Assembly: GCA_964400675.1 (NCBI GenBank)
Contig: CAYNVO010000006.1
Location: 62,001 to 126,000 of the forward strand
Origin: 9FT-COMBO-48-23 sp964400675
Lineage (GTDB): Bacteria; Chloroflexota; Dehalococcoidia; GIF9; UBA5629
Direction: 5' to 3'
DNA length: 64,000 nucleotides
The translations under genes and the position numbers were made by a program. The first letter of the stretch is position 1; every line of letters begins with the position of its first letter. The notes beneath the pieces are model-generated. The model saw only the letters and a program-made list of their open reading frames with translations, made no database searches and was not told where the DNA came from. Below, piece by piece: positions 24,342-33,725 of this stretch.

Positions 24342-24504
24342 CTCCATGTGCGCTGATTGCTAAAGGGTTTGCGCAGTGATTTTTAGACTCTCAATTGTGG
24401 GAAGAAATTTAGGGGCGAACCTTCCTCAAACAGTCAGGTTGTCTTATTGAGAGGAGCAAGGGATTATGTTGCAAAGCGATTGTGCATTGATTTTGAACCT
24501 ATGT

Positions 24505-24510
24505 TATAAT
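24505..24510 (+). promoter_or_regulatory. Predicted -10 element for rpsO-pnp
   Basis: TATAAT in the 180-base gap between dnaX and rpsO, 36 bases before the rpsO start. No strong -35 is visible at standard spacing. AGAAGGAG at 24531-24538 is the rpsO ribosome site. Confidence 0.45.
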
Positions 24511-24545
24511 TGTGCTTTGTAGACGGATATAGAAGGAGTATAAAT

Positions 24546-24809
24546 TTGGACAAAGAGAAGAAGGGAGCCGTAATTTCCGATTTCAAAGTTCACGAAGGCG
24601 ATACCGGCTCTGCTGAAGTTCAGGTGGCATTGCTAACCGAGAGGATAAATCAACTGGCTGAGCATTTGAAAGCACATCCTCATGACCAGCACACCCGTCG
24701 TGGGCTTCTGAAGATGATAGGACAGCGAAGGCGCTTGCTAGCCTATGTTGCCAAGGGTGATGTCAAGCGTTATCGTAGCCTTATCACCAGATTAGGTTTG
24801 AGGAAATAA
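24546..24809 (+). CDS. rpsO: 30S ribosomal protein S15
   Basis: An 87-residue S15, the normal family length (88-89), with the typical F-K-V-H-E-G-D-T-G-S-A-E-V-Q-V-A-L-L core and K-M-I-G-Q-R-R-R-L-L. The start is TTG at 24546 after AGAAGGAG, giving the expected L-D-K-E-K-K N-terminus; an open frame from 24510 is too long. It binds 16S rRNA in the platform. The rpsO-pnp order is widely conserved and may allow shared regulation. Confidence 0.95.
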   Translation: MDKEKKGAVISDFKVHEGDTGSAEVQVALLTERINQLAEHLKAHPHDQHTRRGLLKMIGQRRRLLAYVAKGDVKRYRSLITRLGLRK

Positions 24810-24833
24810 TGTACCAAGTATTGAAGGTGTGTT

Positions 24834-27038
24834 ATGTCTGAGTCTGGCCAGTGTGAAGTCGGTGGCAGATTTTTAACTATTGAAACGGGCAAGTTGGCCA
24901 CGCAGGCTGACAGCGCTGTTACTGTACGCTACGGTGATACTGTGGTTCTGGTTACTGTTTGCGTTAGTGATGAGCCCCGTGAAGGTGCTGATTTTGTCCA
25001 CCTGACTGTAGATTATGAGGAAAGGCATTATGCTGTGGGCAAAATTCCCGGGAGCTTCATAAGGAGAGAGGGACGCCCCAGTCAAGAGGCAACGCTAGCT
25101 GCACGACTAACCGACCGCAGCCTGCGTCCGCTTTTTGATAAAAATTTACATAATGATGTTCAGGTTGTGGTCACTGTCCTTTCTACCGACCAGGAAAATG
25201 ACCCCGATATATTAGCTGTTAACGGAGCTTCAGCTGCGGTAACTTTTTCTTCAATCCCGTTCTATGGTCCGATAGGCGCAGTGCGTGTTGGCTATGTCGA
25301 CGGTAAACTTGTGTTAAACCCAACATTGCCTCAGTTGAATGATAGTCTGCTGGACCTTGTTGTTGTCAGCACCAGAGAAGCCATAGTTATGGTGGAAGCA
25401 GGAGCTAAGGAAGTTTCCGAGGAAGTAGTTCTTGAAGCGATTAAAGTGGGACATGAGGCGAATCAGGAGATTATAAGATTCCAGGAGAGTTTGCGGCAGG
25501 TTTATGGCAAACCTAAACTGGAGGTTAAAGCTTCTGCAGCTGCCTCCGAAGCGCTCGCCGCCGTTTCTTCGGAGTTCGGGCATAAGTTGGCTGAGGCAGT
25601 TAGTCGAACAGGGCGGGCTGAACGGGAAAAGGCGATTGAGGCAGTCAAGCAGGAAGCCATCGAGAAGCTTAAGGAGGCGTTTTCTGAAGCTGATATTAAT
25701 GCTGCTCTGGAAGACCAAATTAAAAGGGCAGCTAGAGCGAGCATTTTGGAAAAGAAACAGCATCTTGATGGCCGCAAGCCCAAGGAGATACGTCCCATTA
25801 CTGGTGAAGTCGGTTTCCTGCCGCGTACTCACGGCTCGGGGCTGTTCAATAGAGGGCTTACTCAGGTACTGACCATAACTACTTTGGGTTCTCTACGTCA
25901 GGAGCAATTGATTGACGGCTTGGGATTAGAGGCGACAAAGCGTTTTATGCACCACTATAATTTCCCACCCTTCTCTAATGGTGAGGTAAAGCGCCTCGGA
26001 TCGCCAGGACGACGAGAGATAGGGCATGGCGCTCTGGCTGAAAGAGCTCTGATACCGGTGATACCCAGCGAAAGCGAGTTTTCTTATACTATACGCCTGG
26101 TTTCTGAGGTACTTAGCTCTAATGGTAGCACCTCTATGGCAAGTGTATGCAGCTCAACTCTAGCTCTGATGGATGCCGGTGTGCCCATCAAGGCTCCGGT
26201 GGCAGGGATAGCTATGGGGCTGGTTACAGACGGTGATAGCAACTATGTCATCCTTACTGATATTGAGGGCATGGAGGATGCCTTCGGGGATATGGACTTC
26301 AAGGTGGCTGGTACTGGCCAGGGGATTACGGCTATACAGTTGGACATTAAGCTCAGGGGCATAAGATATGAGATTTTGGCTGAAGCTATAAAGCAAGCGC
26401 ACGAAGCCTATTCTGAAATACTTGAAAAGCTGAGGCAGATTATCAGCAACAGCCGGCCTGAACTTAGTCCTTATGCGCCTAGAATGTATAAGATGACTAT
26501 TGACCCGAGCAAGATTGGTGTCGTGATTGGACCAGGGGGCAAAACTATTCGGTCTATAATCGACGAGGCGAAAGTGACCATAGATGTTGAAAATGATGGG
26601 ACGGTGATTATTGGCTCACCCAGTCAGGAAGCGACTCAGAAAGCAATCGAAAAAATAGAGAGCCTGACTCGAGACGTGGAAGTTGGCGTTGTTTATACCG
26701 GTAAGGTAACTCGTTTGACAAACTTCGGTGCTTTTGTCGAGATTCTGCCCGGGAAAGAGGGACTGGTCCATATAAGTGAGCTGGCTGATTATCGCGTGCC
26801 CAAGGTGGAGGACGTTGTGAGCGTGGGCGATGAGATTATGGTTAAAGTTATCGAAATTGACCATATGGGCAGAGTGAATCTGTCACGACGGGCAGTTTTT
26901 TCAGATTCGCCACAAAATTCAGGAGCTAAAGCCGAGGGCTCTACTGAAACAACAGGCCGTAATCCCTATAAGCAGCAAAACTACCGCCCTGGTGCTCGCC
27001 AGCGTGATAGCCGAGATGACCGGCGCCGCCGTTATTAG
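24834..27038 (+). CDS. pnp: Polyribonucleotide nucleotidyltransferase (PNPase)
   Basis: A 734-residue 3'-to-5' phosphorolytic exoribonuclease. It has two RNase PH domains (about 10-230 and 310-540) joined by a helical domain, a KH domain with V-I-G-P-G-G-K-T-I near residue 563, and an S1 domain from about 620 with G-A-F-V-E-I-L-P-G-K-E-G-L-V-H. A basic tail rich in Arg ends the protein. It follows rpsO by 24 bases. Confidence 0.96.
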   Translation: MSESGQCEVGGRFLTIETGKLATQADSAVTVRYGDTVVLVTVCVSDEPREGADFVHLTVDYEERHYAVGKIPGSFIRREGRPSQEATLAARLTDRSLRPLFDKNLHNDVQVVVTVLSTDQENDPDILAVNGASAAVTFSSIPFYGPIGAVRVGYVDGKLVLNPTLPQLNDSLLDLVVVSTREAIVMVEAGAKEVSEEVVLEAIKVGHEANQEIIRFQESLRQVYGKPKLEVKASAAASEALAAVSSEFGHKLAEAVSRTGRAEREKAIEAVKQEAIEKLKEAFSEADINAALEDQIKRAARASILEKKQHLDGRKPKEIRPITGEVGFLPRTHGSGLFNRGLTQVLTITTLGSLRQEQLIDGLGLEATKRFMHHYNFPPFSNGEVKRLGSPGRREIGHGALAERALIPVIPSESEFSYTIRLVSEVLSSNGSTSMASVCSSTLALMDAGVPIKAPVAGIAMGLVTDGDSNYVILTDIEGMEDAFGDMDFKVAGTGQGITAIQLDIKLRGIRYEILAEAIKQAHEAYSEILEKLRQIISNSRPELSPYAPRMYKMTIDPSKIGVVIGPGGKTIRSIIDEAKVTIDVENDGTVIIGSPSQEATQKAIEKIESLTRDVEVGVVYTGKVTRLTNFGAFVEILPGKEGLVHISELADYRVPKVEDVVSVGDEIMVKVIEIDHMGRVNLSRRAVFSDSPQNSGAKAEGSTETTGRNPYKQQNYRPGARQRDSRDDRRRRY

Positions 27039-27086
27039 GTGGCGTTAAAAATCTTAGCCTGTATAAAAGCGTTGAGGGGGTGGGAA

Positions 27087-27905
27087 ATGGAACCGATAAA
27101 AGTATTAGTCCACGGAGCTTTAGGCAGGATGGGAAGGGAAGTCACGGCTGCGATATGTCGAGACCCCGAACTGGAGCTGGTTGGTGGTGTTGACATTAAG
27201 GCGAATCAAGAGCAGCTGACTTTACCAGACGGTTCAAAGAAAGTGCCTCTTTCTTCCGATTTGACCTCGCTTCTTGAAATCTGCCATCCGAAGGTACTGC
27301 TGGATTTCACCATTGCTGAGGCCGCGATATCGGCGGCTCGTATTGCCCTTAAACAGTGCGTTAACGTTGTTATAGGCACATCGGGACTTTCAGGCGACAA
27401 TCTCGAAGAGATTGCCCAACTAGCTGAAGCTAATAAGGTGGGTGTCGTAGTAGCCCCTAATTTTACCATCGGGGCAGCCGCGCTGTTAAATGCGGTTAAG
27501 GCGGCGGCAAAACTCTTTGACTACGTTGATATTATTGAGATGCATCATCACGAGAAAGCTGATGCACCATCTGGGACTGCACTGGCTACCGCAAAGGCGA
27601 TGCTGCAATCGCGAGGTAAGCCCTTTCTTTATTCTAAAACCAAAAAGGAAACACTCAGCGGCACTCGTGGTGGGGAGGTTGACGGCATAACCATCCATAG
27701 CGTAAGATTACCTGGCTTTGTTGCCAGTCAGGAGGTTGTATTTGGAGGGCAGGGGCAAACGCTGAGCATTCGTCATGATACCATAGGGCGGGAGTGCTAT
27801 ATGCCGGGCGTTATTTTAGCTATAAAAGAAGTGGTTAATCGGCAAGGATTAGTTTATGGACTGGATACATTATTGAATTTGAGGGGGAACAATGAAGGCG
27901 TATAA
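27087..27905 (+). CDS. dapB: 4-hydroxy-tetrahydrodipicolinate reductase
   Basis: A 272-residue DapB that reduces hydroxy-tetrahydrodipicolinate with NAD(P)H in the lysine/diaminopimelate pathway. Visible are the nucleotide loop G-A-L-G-R-M-G-R, the catalytic E-M-H-H-H-E-K-A-D-A-P-S-G-T-A and R-G-G-E-V-D-G-I-T-I-H-S-V-R. ATG 27087 is preferred to the open frame from 27039. It overlaps asd by 14 bases. The dap genes imply a diaminopimelate route for lysine and possibly other uses. Confidence 0.94.
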   Translation: MEPIKVLVHGALGRMGREVTAAICRDPELELVGGVDIKANQEQLTLPDGSKKVPLSSDLTSLLEICHPKVLLDFTIAEAAISAARIALKQCVNVVIGTSGLSGDNLEEIAQLAEANKVGVVVAPNFTIGAAALLNAVKAAAKLFDYVDIIEMHHHEKADAPSGTALATAKAMLQSRGKPFLYSKTKKETLSGTRGGEVDGITIHSVRLPGFVASQEVVFGGQGQTLSIRHDTIGRECYMPGVILAIKEVVNRQGLVYGLDTLLNLRGNNEGV

Positions 27906-28917
27906 TGTAGCCATTGTAGGCGCCACGGGAATGGTCGGGCAGGAGTTCATCAAGGTGCTGCAGCAGCGGAATTTTCCTGCGGCATCCGTTAGTCTCTACG
28001 CCTCCGACCGGTCAGCAGGCAAGAAGCTCTACGTAGGCCATCAGGAGATTGAAGTCAAGGAGACCAGTCCTGAATCTTTTCAGAATATTGATATAGCCCT
28101 TTTCTCGGCTGGTGCTGAAATTAGTCGCTACTTTTCCCCGATTGCTGCCAAGTCTGGAACTCTAGTCGTTGATAATAGTTCAGCTTTCAGAATGGAACCG
28201 AAGGTGCCTCTGGTTGTTCCTGAGATTAATCCTGAAGACATAAAATTGCACGAGGGAATTGTTGCTAATCCGAATTGTTCCACGATTCAGATGGTGGTGG
28301 CTCTATACCCACTACATAAGGTTAACCATATTAAAAGAATCGTTGCCTCTACCTATCAAGCGGTATCAGGTACTGGTGCCGCAGCTATGGAGGAATTAAC
28401 TACTCAGTCCAAGCTGGTATTGGAAGGGCAAAATGTCGTTCCTCATGTCTATCCTCACCAAATTGGATTTAATTTACTGCCGGAGATAGATGTTTTCCTG
28501 GATAACGGCTATACAAAGGAGGAGTGGAAGATGGTGGAGGAGACTCGTAAGATAATGCATGCCCCTGATATAGCCATTTCAGCAACCTGTGTCAGAGTGC
28601 CTGTTTTCATCGGGCACAGTGAGGCTGTAAGCATTGAATTTACCGACCCAATGAGTCCTGAGGAGGCGCGGCAGATATTAGCTAGGGCTCCTGGAGTCAA
28701 GGTGCTTGATGACCCCAGTGTTAGCCTTTATCCCATGCCCTGGCTGGCTGCGGGCTCAGATGATGTTTATGTGGGGCGTATCCGAGCGGATGCCTCTCAG
28801 TCAAAGGGGTTGGTGATGTGGGTGGTATCCGATAACTTGCGTAAAGGTGCTGCCCTAAATGCTGTCCAGATTGCCGAGGAGGCAGCACAGCGGGACTGGG
28901 TTAAGAGGAGTAAATAA
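27892..28917 (+). CDS. asd: Aspartate-semialdehyde dehydrogenase
   Basis: A 341-residue enzyme reducing aspartyl phosphate to the semialdehyde. It has the NADP loop G-A-T-G-M-V-G-Q, active-site C129 in N-P-N-C-S-T, and a late H-S-E-A-V for substrate binding. It lies between dapB and dapA and overlaps dapB, so the three genes form one lysine-pathway operon. Confidence 0.94.
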   Translation: MKAYNVAIVGATGMVGQEFIKVLQQRNFPAASVSLYASDRSAGKKLYVGHQEIEVKETSPESFQNIDIALFSAGAEISRYFSPIAAKSGTLVVDNSSAFRMEPKVPLVVPEINPEDIKLHEGIVANPNCSTIQMVVALYPLHKVNHIKRIVASTYQAVSGTGAAAMEELTTQSKLVLEGQNVVPHVYPHQIGFNLLPEIDVFLDNGYTKEEWKMVEETRKIMHAPDIAISATCVRVPVFIGHSEAVSIEFTDPMSPEEARQILARAPGVKVLDDPSVSLYPMPWLAAGSDDVYVGRIRADASQSKGLVMWVVSDNLRKGAALNAVQIAEEAAQRDWVKRSK

Positions 28918-28939
28918 ATTACCTGTATGGAGGCTTGTG

Positions 28940-29842
28940 ATGGAGAAGTTTGGTCGCCTGCTCACAGCAATGGTTACCCCCTTTGATGCTAAAGGTAGTG
29001 TTGATTACGTACAGGCTAAAAAGCTAGCTAAAAGCCTGCTCGATTCAGGTAGTGATGGGGTTGTGGTCTCCGGCACTACCGGAGAATGCCCTACTCTTAC
29101 TCGTGAGGAAAAGCTGAAACTTTTTGCTGAGATTAAGTCGGCTATTGGCAATAAGGGCACTGTTATAGCTGGCACCGGCAATTACAGTACAGCAGAGAGC
29201 ATAGAGCTGACCAAAGAGGCGGAGAAGGCTGGAGTTGACGGCTGTCTGTTGGTTGTGCCTTACTATAATCGTCCTACCCAGGATGGTTTATACGAGCATT
29301 TTAAGGCAATCGCCGGGGCAACCAGTCTGCCGTGTATAATGTACAATGTCCCGTCGCGTACTGTTACGAGTCTATCTGCTGAAACCTGCATTAAGCTTAG
29401 CCAGATTGATAATATCGTTGGAGTGAAGGAAGCTAGCGCTAATCTTGAGCAAATAGCCAAGATTATACAGGGAGCCAGGAAAGGTTTCTTGGTTTACAGC
29501 GGCAATGACGGCGACACGTTTCCTATATTATGCCTGGGCGGATATGGAGTTATTAGTGTGATTTCACACCTGGTTGGGCTTCAGTTCAAGCAAATGATAG
29601 ATGATTATATACAGGGCAAAATCGAAAGAGCAGCAGCGACACATCGCAATTTGTTGCCTTTGGTTAATGCCATGTTTGTTGTTGCCAATCCAATACCAGT
29701 TAAATATGCTTTAAATTACGTGGGCTTTTTTGTGGGTAAGCCGCGCTTGCCGCTTACTGAACCAGATGAGAAATCCAGGGCTGTAATTGAGCAGACTTTG
29801 AAGAACTATAAGATTGATTTGTCAGTAGCTGCTAAAACCTAA
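28940..29842 (+). CDS. dapA: 4-hydroxy-tetrahydrodipicolinate synthase
   Basis: A 300-residue class I aldolase condensing pyruvate with aspartate semialdehyde. It shows S-G-T-T-G-E near residue 44, Y135 in Y-N-V-P-S-R-T and the Schiff-base lysine K163 in G-V-K-E-A-S. ATG 28940 after TGGAGG is chosen; a longer open frame begins inside asd. It is the last gene of the dapB-asd-dapA operon and converges on the alkyltransferase-like gene 14 bases away. Confidence 0.94.
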   Translation: MEKFGRLLTAMVTPFDAKGSVDYVQAKKLAKSLLDSGSDGVVVSGTTGECPTLTREEKLKLFAEIKSAIGNKGTVIAGTGNYSTAESIELTKEAEKAGVDGCLLVVPYYNRPTQDGLYEHFKAIAGATSLPCIMYNVPSRTVTSLSAETCIKLSQIDNIVGVKEASANLEQIAKIIQGARKGFLVYSGNDGDTFPILCLGGYGVISVISHLVGLQFKQMIDDYIQGKIERAAATHRNLLPLVNAMFVVANPIPVKYALNYVGFFVGKPRLPLTEPDEKSRAVIEQTLKNYKIDLSVAAKT

Positions 29843-29856
29843 GTTTTAATTTGTGG

Positions 29857-30339
29857 TCACAGCTCCTGCAAGGATTTTTCAAAGTTCTTTACCCGGGGTG
29901 GCTTTTTGCCTCTGTTTGGCTCGATGATATGCCCCTCTTCTTTCAGGCGAGCAGCCTGAACCTGTACACCTCCGGGAAATTTTTCATTCAAACTGCCATC
30001 TGCTTTGATCACGCGCCAGTAAGGTGTTACTTCTCTTTGCCCGTTACTAAAATCCTCCTCTGCTACTTCGGCAACAATACGAAGGAAAATCCCGGTTGTC
30101 ATAGGACAAGAGCAATGGGCGTGCGCAACGTTGGCTAATTTTCCCCTAATCTGAGTCACAGTGGCAAGTTGCCCTTTCGTGACCTTTTTGATTAATGCAT
30201 CAATATCCAGAGGCTTTGGGATAAGCATTTTCCCGGTGCCGAATCTGCTTTGCATTTTGGGTGGAATGTCAACTACTTTACCATGCTCGGGATGTTCTTC
30301 TTCTAGCTTCTGTCGCCATGTCCTACGCGTTTTAGACAT
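29857..30339 (-). CDS. Alkyltransferase-like (ATL/MGMT-family) protein lacking the acceptor Cys
   Basis: A 160-residue protein of the methylguanine-DNA methyltransferase family. It has G-K-L-A-N-V-A, the T-P-Y-W-R-V-I segment, D-G-S-L and F-P-G-G. In active MGMT the segment reads P-C-H-R-V; here Cys and His are replaced by Tyr and Trp, so it cannot accept an alkyl group there. ATL proteins with such changes bind O6-alkylguanine and flag it for nucleotide excision repair. A C-S-C insert (near residues 75-80) and a 40-residue N-terminal extension are unusual. Ribosome site AGGAG precedes the ATG. Confidence 0.75.
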   Translation of the reverse strand: MSKTRRTWRQKLEEEHPEHGKVVDIPPKMQSRFGTGKMLIPKPLDIDALIKKVTKGQLATVTQIRGKLANVAHAHCSCPMTTGIFLRIVAEVAEEDFSNGQREVTPYWRVIKADGSLNEKFPGGVQVQAARLKEEGHIIEPNRGKKPPRVKNFEKSLQEL

Positions 30340-30386
30340 AGTTTTAGCTCCTTTTCACAAGGATTTGCCTTAGAGCTTAGAAGGTC

Positions 30387-31670
30387 TTACATAACCTTTT
30401 TGGCTATTATTGTCTGGTCCCGTCTGGCGCCAACGGAAATGATGGACATGGGGCAGGAGAGAAGTTCCTCGAGACGGGATATATACCGTCGGGCTTGAGA
30501 TGGCAGTTTTTTTATGTTACGTATGGTACTCGTTTCTGTGCGCCAGCCAGGCAGTTCCTCGTAAATTGGTTGGCATTTGTCGAGGATAGCCAGGTCACTC
30601 GGGAAGTCTTTTAAGATGTCTTCGCCAAACTGGTAGCCTGTGCATATCTTTATCGAGTCTATTGCGTCCAGAACATCAAGGCGCGTTAGGGCTATACTGG
30701 TGAAACCATTGATTTGGGTGCTGAAACGCCCGGCCACAGCATCGAACCAGCCACAGCGCCGTGGTCTACCTGTGGTGGCACCATATTCATGAGCTCTTTC
30801 CCTGATGAATTCGCCGGTTTTGTCATTTAGTTCAGTGGGCATAGGTCCGCCACCTACTCGTGTGGTATAAGCCTTGAAGACACCGATGATTTGGTCGATT
30901 TGTCTGAGGCTTATCCCGGAACCTGTGGAGCCACCGGCAGCTAATGGTGAAGAAGAAGTTACATAAGGATAGGTGCCGAAGTCGGGGTCGAGCATGGTAC
31001 CCTGTGCACCCTCTAGTATAATTGGCTGCTTCCGGGATATCAGGTCGCGGAGTATGCTGCCAGTATCTCGAATGAAGGGGGCTAGCAGCTCTCCATAGGA
31101 GCAGTATTGCTCGTATATCTCCTCCAGGGACAGTGGTGGAGCGTTGTATATTTTGGTAAGAATGGCATTTTTGGGTTCGAGGATTGAGGCAAGTCGAGTT
31201 CGAAATTCCTTCTTATTCAGTAGGTCGCAGGTGCGGATTCCGAGGCGAGCTATCTTGTCGGCGAAAACAGGGCCTATTCCTTTGCGTGTGGTGCCTATAG
31301 CACCCTTACCTCGTCTTTCCTCTTCCAGTCTATCCAGAAGGGTGTGGTAGGGCATTATCAAGTGTGCCCGGTCGCTGATGAAGAGAAGGCTTGTATCAAC
31401 GCCGTGTTTCTGGAGGTTATCAATTTCTTCCAGGAGTATCACCGGGTTAATTGCTACACCGTTACCGATTATGCAGATTGCTCCAGCGTGGAAGATACCC
31501 GAGGGAACTATGTGAAGCCTGAATTCACCGTAGGGATTAATTACGGTGTGCCCAGCATTGTCGCCTCCGGAGAAGCGAACTACTGCCTTTGCTGATGTGG
31601 CGAGGAGATCGACTATTTTTCCTTTGCCTTCATCTCCCCATTGGGCACCGATAATCGCTGTAACTGACAT
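30387..31670 (-). CDS. purA: Adenylosuccinate synthetase
   Basis: A 427-residue enzyme converting IMP and aspartate to adenylosuccinate with GTP, the first committed AMP step. It has G-D-E-G-K-G-K-I near the N-terminus, G-N-G-V-A-I-N-P, the R-R-G-K-G-A-I-G-T-T-R-K-G-I-G-P segment and E-G-A-Q-G-T-M-L-D. Length is normal. It lies 61 bases downstream of a small membrane protein at the end of the inositol-lipid series. Confidence 0.95.
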   Translation of the reverse strand: MSVTAIIGAQWGDEGKGKIVDLLATSAKAVVRFSGGDNAGHTVINPYGEFRLHIVPSGIFHAGAICIIGNGVAINPVILLEEIDNLQKHGVDTSLLFISDRAHLIMPYHTLLDRLEEERRGKGAIGTTRKGIGPVFADKIARLGIRTCDLLNKKEFRTRLASILEPKNAILTKIYNAPPLSLEEIYEQYCSYGELLAPFIRDTGSILRDLISRKQPIILEGAQGTMLDPDFGTYPYVTSSSPLAAGGSTGSGISLRQIDQIIGVFKAYTTRVGGGPMPTELNDKTGEFIRERAHEYGATTGRPRRCGWFDAVAGRFSTQINGFTSIALTRLDVLDAIDSIKICTGYQFGEDILKDFPSDLAILDKCQPIYEELPGWRTETSTIRNIKKLPSQARRYISRLEELLSCPMSIISVGARRDQTIIAKKVM

Positions 31671-31731
31671 TATCTTTTCGCTAACTTAATGTGAAATCTT
31701 GGTGTAACTCCATGTACTGATAAACTCGGAG

Positions 31732-31920
31732 TTAGACTCGCGACATATAGTTTTTACCCCAGAAGTAGAGCAATATCCCGCCGCCAATAATCCATACCAC
31801 CAAGCCGGTAATTATTACCCAGGTGATGCCTAGTATTCCTAATATGCCTCCGGCCACTATCCATAGCAGAGAAATAAGGCTTAGAGCGATCAGACTCAAT
31901 TCAAATGTCTTATCGCTCAT
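31732..31920 (-). CDS. Small two-helix membrane protein
   Basis: A 62-residue hydrophobic protein with two transmembrane segments (about 9-28 and 33-52), separated by G-I-T-W. It starts at ATG 31920 after GGGGGTG; in-frame upstream Met codons lie within the preceding gene. No known domain. It follows the phosphatidyltransferase gene by 20 bases. Confidence 0.65.
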   Translation of the reverse strand: MSDKTFELSLIALSLISLLWIVAGGILGILGITWVIITGLVVWIIGGGILLYFWGKNYMSRV

Positions 31921-31940
31921 GCTTTCACCCCCATTTTGCT

Positions 31941-32543
31941 TCATTGACCTTTCGTTTGTTGCCATACATATACTAACCGCTGTCCCACAGTGACAAAGCC
32001 AAGAACTATCAAAATCACCAGAGCTATAAGAATGCTGAATTTGCACAACGGGTTCAAAAGTAAACCAAGCGCTAATATTATAACTCTCTCGGTCCTGGTA
32101 AACAAACCTACGGGGCAGTTTACCCCAATGCCTTCGGCTCTGGCTCTTATATAGCTGGTGAGCAATGCGCCGACCAAGGCTAGGAAAATAAGCACTATTT
32201 CAATGTAGCCTTCACTTCTTATGTATAAGACCAAAAAACCTAAAAGCACTATGGCATCAGAAATCCGGTCGAAAGTGGAGTCTAACAGAGCACCAAAACG
32301 AGTGGCTTGATTGGTTAAGCGAGCTAATGCCCCGTCTAGAATGTCGAGTAATCCTGAGAGAAGGACTAGAAATCCGCCGATGAGTAGTTGATTGGTGGCG
32401 ATAGAAGCGGCTGCGATTACGCTTGTTGCAAGAGCTATCCATGTCAGGTTGTTGGGCTTTAATCGACTCTTGACCAGGACCGCGTTTAGTGGTTCAGTAA
32501 TCCATCGAGCAGCTATTCTTCTGAGTTCAGATAAGTTTCTCAC
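31941..32543 (-). CDS. CDP-alcohol phosphatidyltransferase (probable phosphatidylinositol-phosphate synthase)
   Basis: A 200-residue integral membrane enzyme with about six helices. The family motif is complete: D-I-L-D-G-A-L-A-R followed by G-A-L-L-D-S-T-F-D-R-I-S-D. These enzymes join CDP-diacylglycerol to an alcohol phosphate. The S-Y-I-R-A-R-A-E segment and its place beside inositol-phosphate synthase and a PimA-like gene suggest inositol 1-phosphate as the acceptor, as in actinobacterial PIP synthase. Glycerol phosphate remains possible. It starts nine bases after the glycosyltransferase stop. Confidence 0.82.
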   Translation of the reverse strand: MRNLSELRRIAARWITEPLNAVLVKSRLKPNNLTWIALATSVIAAASIATNQLLIGGFLVLLSGLLDILDGALARLTNQATRFGALLDSTFDRISDAIVLLGFLVLYIRSEGYIEIVLIFLALVGALLTSYIRARAEGIGVNCPVGLFTRTERVIILALGLLLNPLCKFSILIALVILIVLGFVTVGQRLVYVWQQTKGQ

Positions 32544-32552
32544 AGAGTGCTC

Positions 32553-33677
32553 CTAAGCACAGCTACCAAGCAAGCTGTTATAGTAATCTGTAACTTGCCG
32601 TGCAAGGTTCGGCCAGCTGTATTTCTCGGCTTTTATTTTTCCCTTTTCTCCCATCTTTAGACGCAGGGATTTGTCATTTAGGAGCGATAGCAAGGCTTGT
32701 GCCAATGACTCAATATCTTTGGGTGGCACAAGCAATCCCTCATCACCATGGGCTAACACACTGGCATAGCCTTGAATATCCGTAGCGATTACTGGTTTTC
32801 CACATGCCATAGCTTCCAGCAAGACTATGCCAAAACTTTCACCACCGGTAGCCGGGGCACAGAAAATATCAGCACTGCGGTAATATGAAGGCAGCTCAAT
32901 GCTAGGGACAAAACCGGTAAAGACCACATTGTTGGTCAGATTCATATCCTCGACCATTTTTTCATATCTAGAGCGTAATATAGTGCCTGGACCAACTACA
33001 ATTAGACGTAAGTTGGGAAAACTAGATTTAACCTTGGCACAAGCGTTGAGTAAATAGCCCAGTCCCTTTCGCCTTTCGAGACGGCCTACGAATAATATAT
33101 TTGTCTTGTCATCGGCGAATTCTTCCCGAATATGGCCGCCGGAGCGGAAATGTTCGGTATCTATGCCATTGGGGATAATACGATAGTCACCGGGTAGATG
33201 GCGGCTCACATATTCCAGCGCTGGTTTGGAGACGGCGATTTTACCGTGTAATTTGGAAAGCCATCTCCTAAAGATGGGTTTGCCCAGCCAGTAAGTTCTA
33301 GGCTTAGTGTGGCAAGCGTGAAAAGTGCCGACATTTATGGAGTTTGACTTAAGGAGTGCGCTTAAGCAGATCATTGGTGCGAACGGTTCGTGTAGGTGTA
33401 AAATATCAAACTCCTCTTTAGCCAAGATTTCACCTATTTGAGCTGGCAACCAGGGGGATACGGGGACTCTAGCTATGGAGCCAGCGTATGGGATAGGCAA
33501 GGGCTTTCCTACAGGGGTAACCTCCTCTTCGAAGTATCGAGTCCCTCTTATTGGACATGGGGCTATGATTTTGACCTTATGCCCCAACTGGATGAAATTA
33601 TGAGCCAGATAGGCGATGTGGTTGACAACGCCACCCGGGAATGAATAGTCATAGGGGGAAACTAATCCGATTTTCAC
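32553..33677 (-). CDS. GT4 glycosyltransferase, PimA-like
   Basis: A 374-residue GT-B glycosyltransferase. The N-terminus (I-G-L-V-S-P-Y-D-Y-S-F-P-G-G-V-V-N-H) and P-I-P-Y-A-G-S-I-A-R closely resemble mycobacterial PimA, which adds mannose to phosphatidylinositol. The C-terminal donor site has F-V-G-R-L-E-R-R-K-G and E-S-F-G-I-V-L-L-E-A. Context with inositol-phosphate synthase and a CDP-alcohol phosphatidyltransferase supports synthesis of a glycosylated inositol lipid. The sugar donor is not determined by sequence alone. Confidence 0.85.
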   Translation of the reverse strand: MKIGLVSPYDYSFPGGVVNHIAYLAHNFIQLGHKVKIIAPCPIRGTRYFEEEVTPVGKPLPIPYAGSIARVPVSPWLPAQIGEILAKEEFDILHLHEPFAPMICLSALLKSNSINVGTFHACHTKPRTYWLGKPIFRRWLSKLHGKIAVSKPALEYVSRHLPGDYRIIPNGIDTEHFRSGGHIREEFADDKTNILFVGRLERRKGLGYLLNACAKVKSSFPNLRLIVVGPGTILRSRYEKMVEDMNLTNNVVFTGFVPSIELPSYYRSADIFCAPATGGESFGIVLLEAMACGKPVIATDIQGYASVLAHGDEGLLVPPKDIESLAQALLSLLNDKSLRLKMGEKGKIKAEKYSWPNLARQVTDYYNSLLGSCA

Positions 33678-33725
33678 TACTGCTATTGCCCTATCTCGGC
33701 GAACCTGACAATAGTTGCGCTCTGT

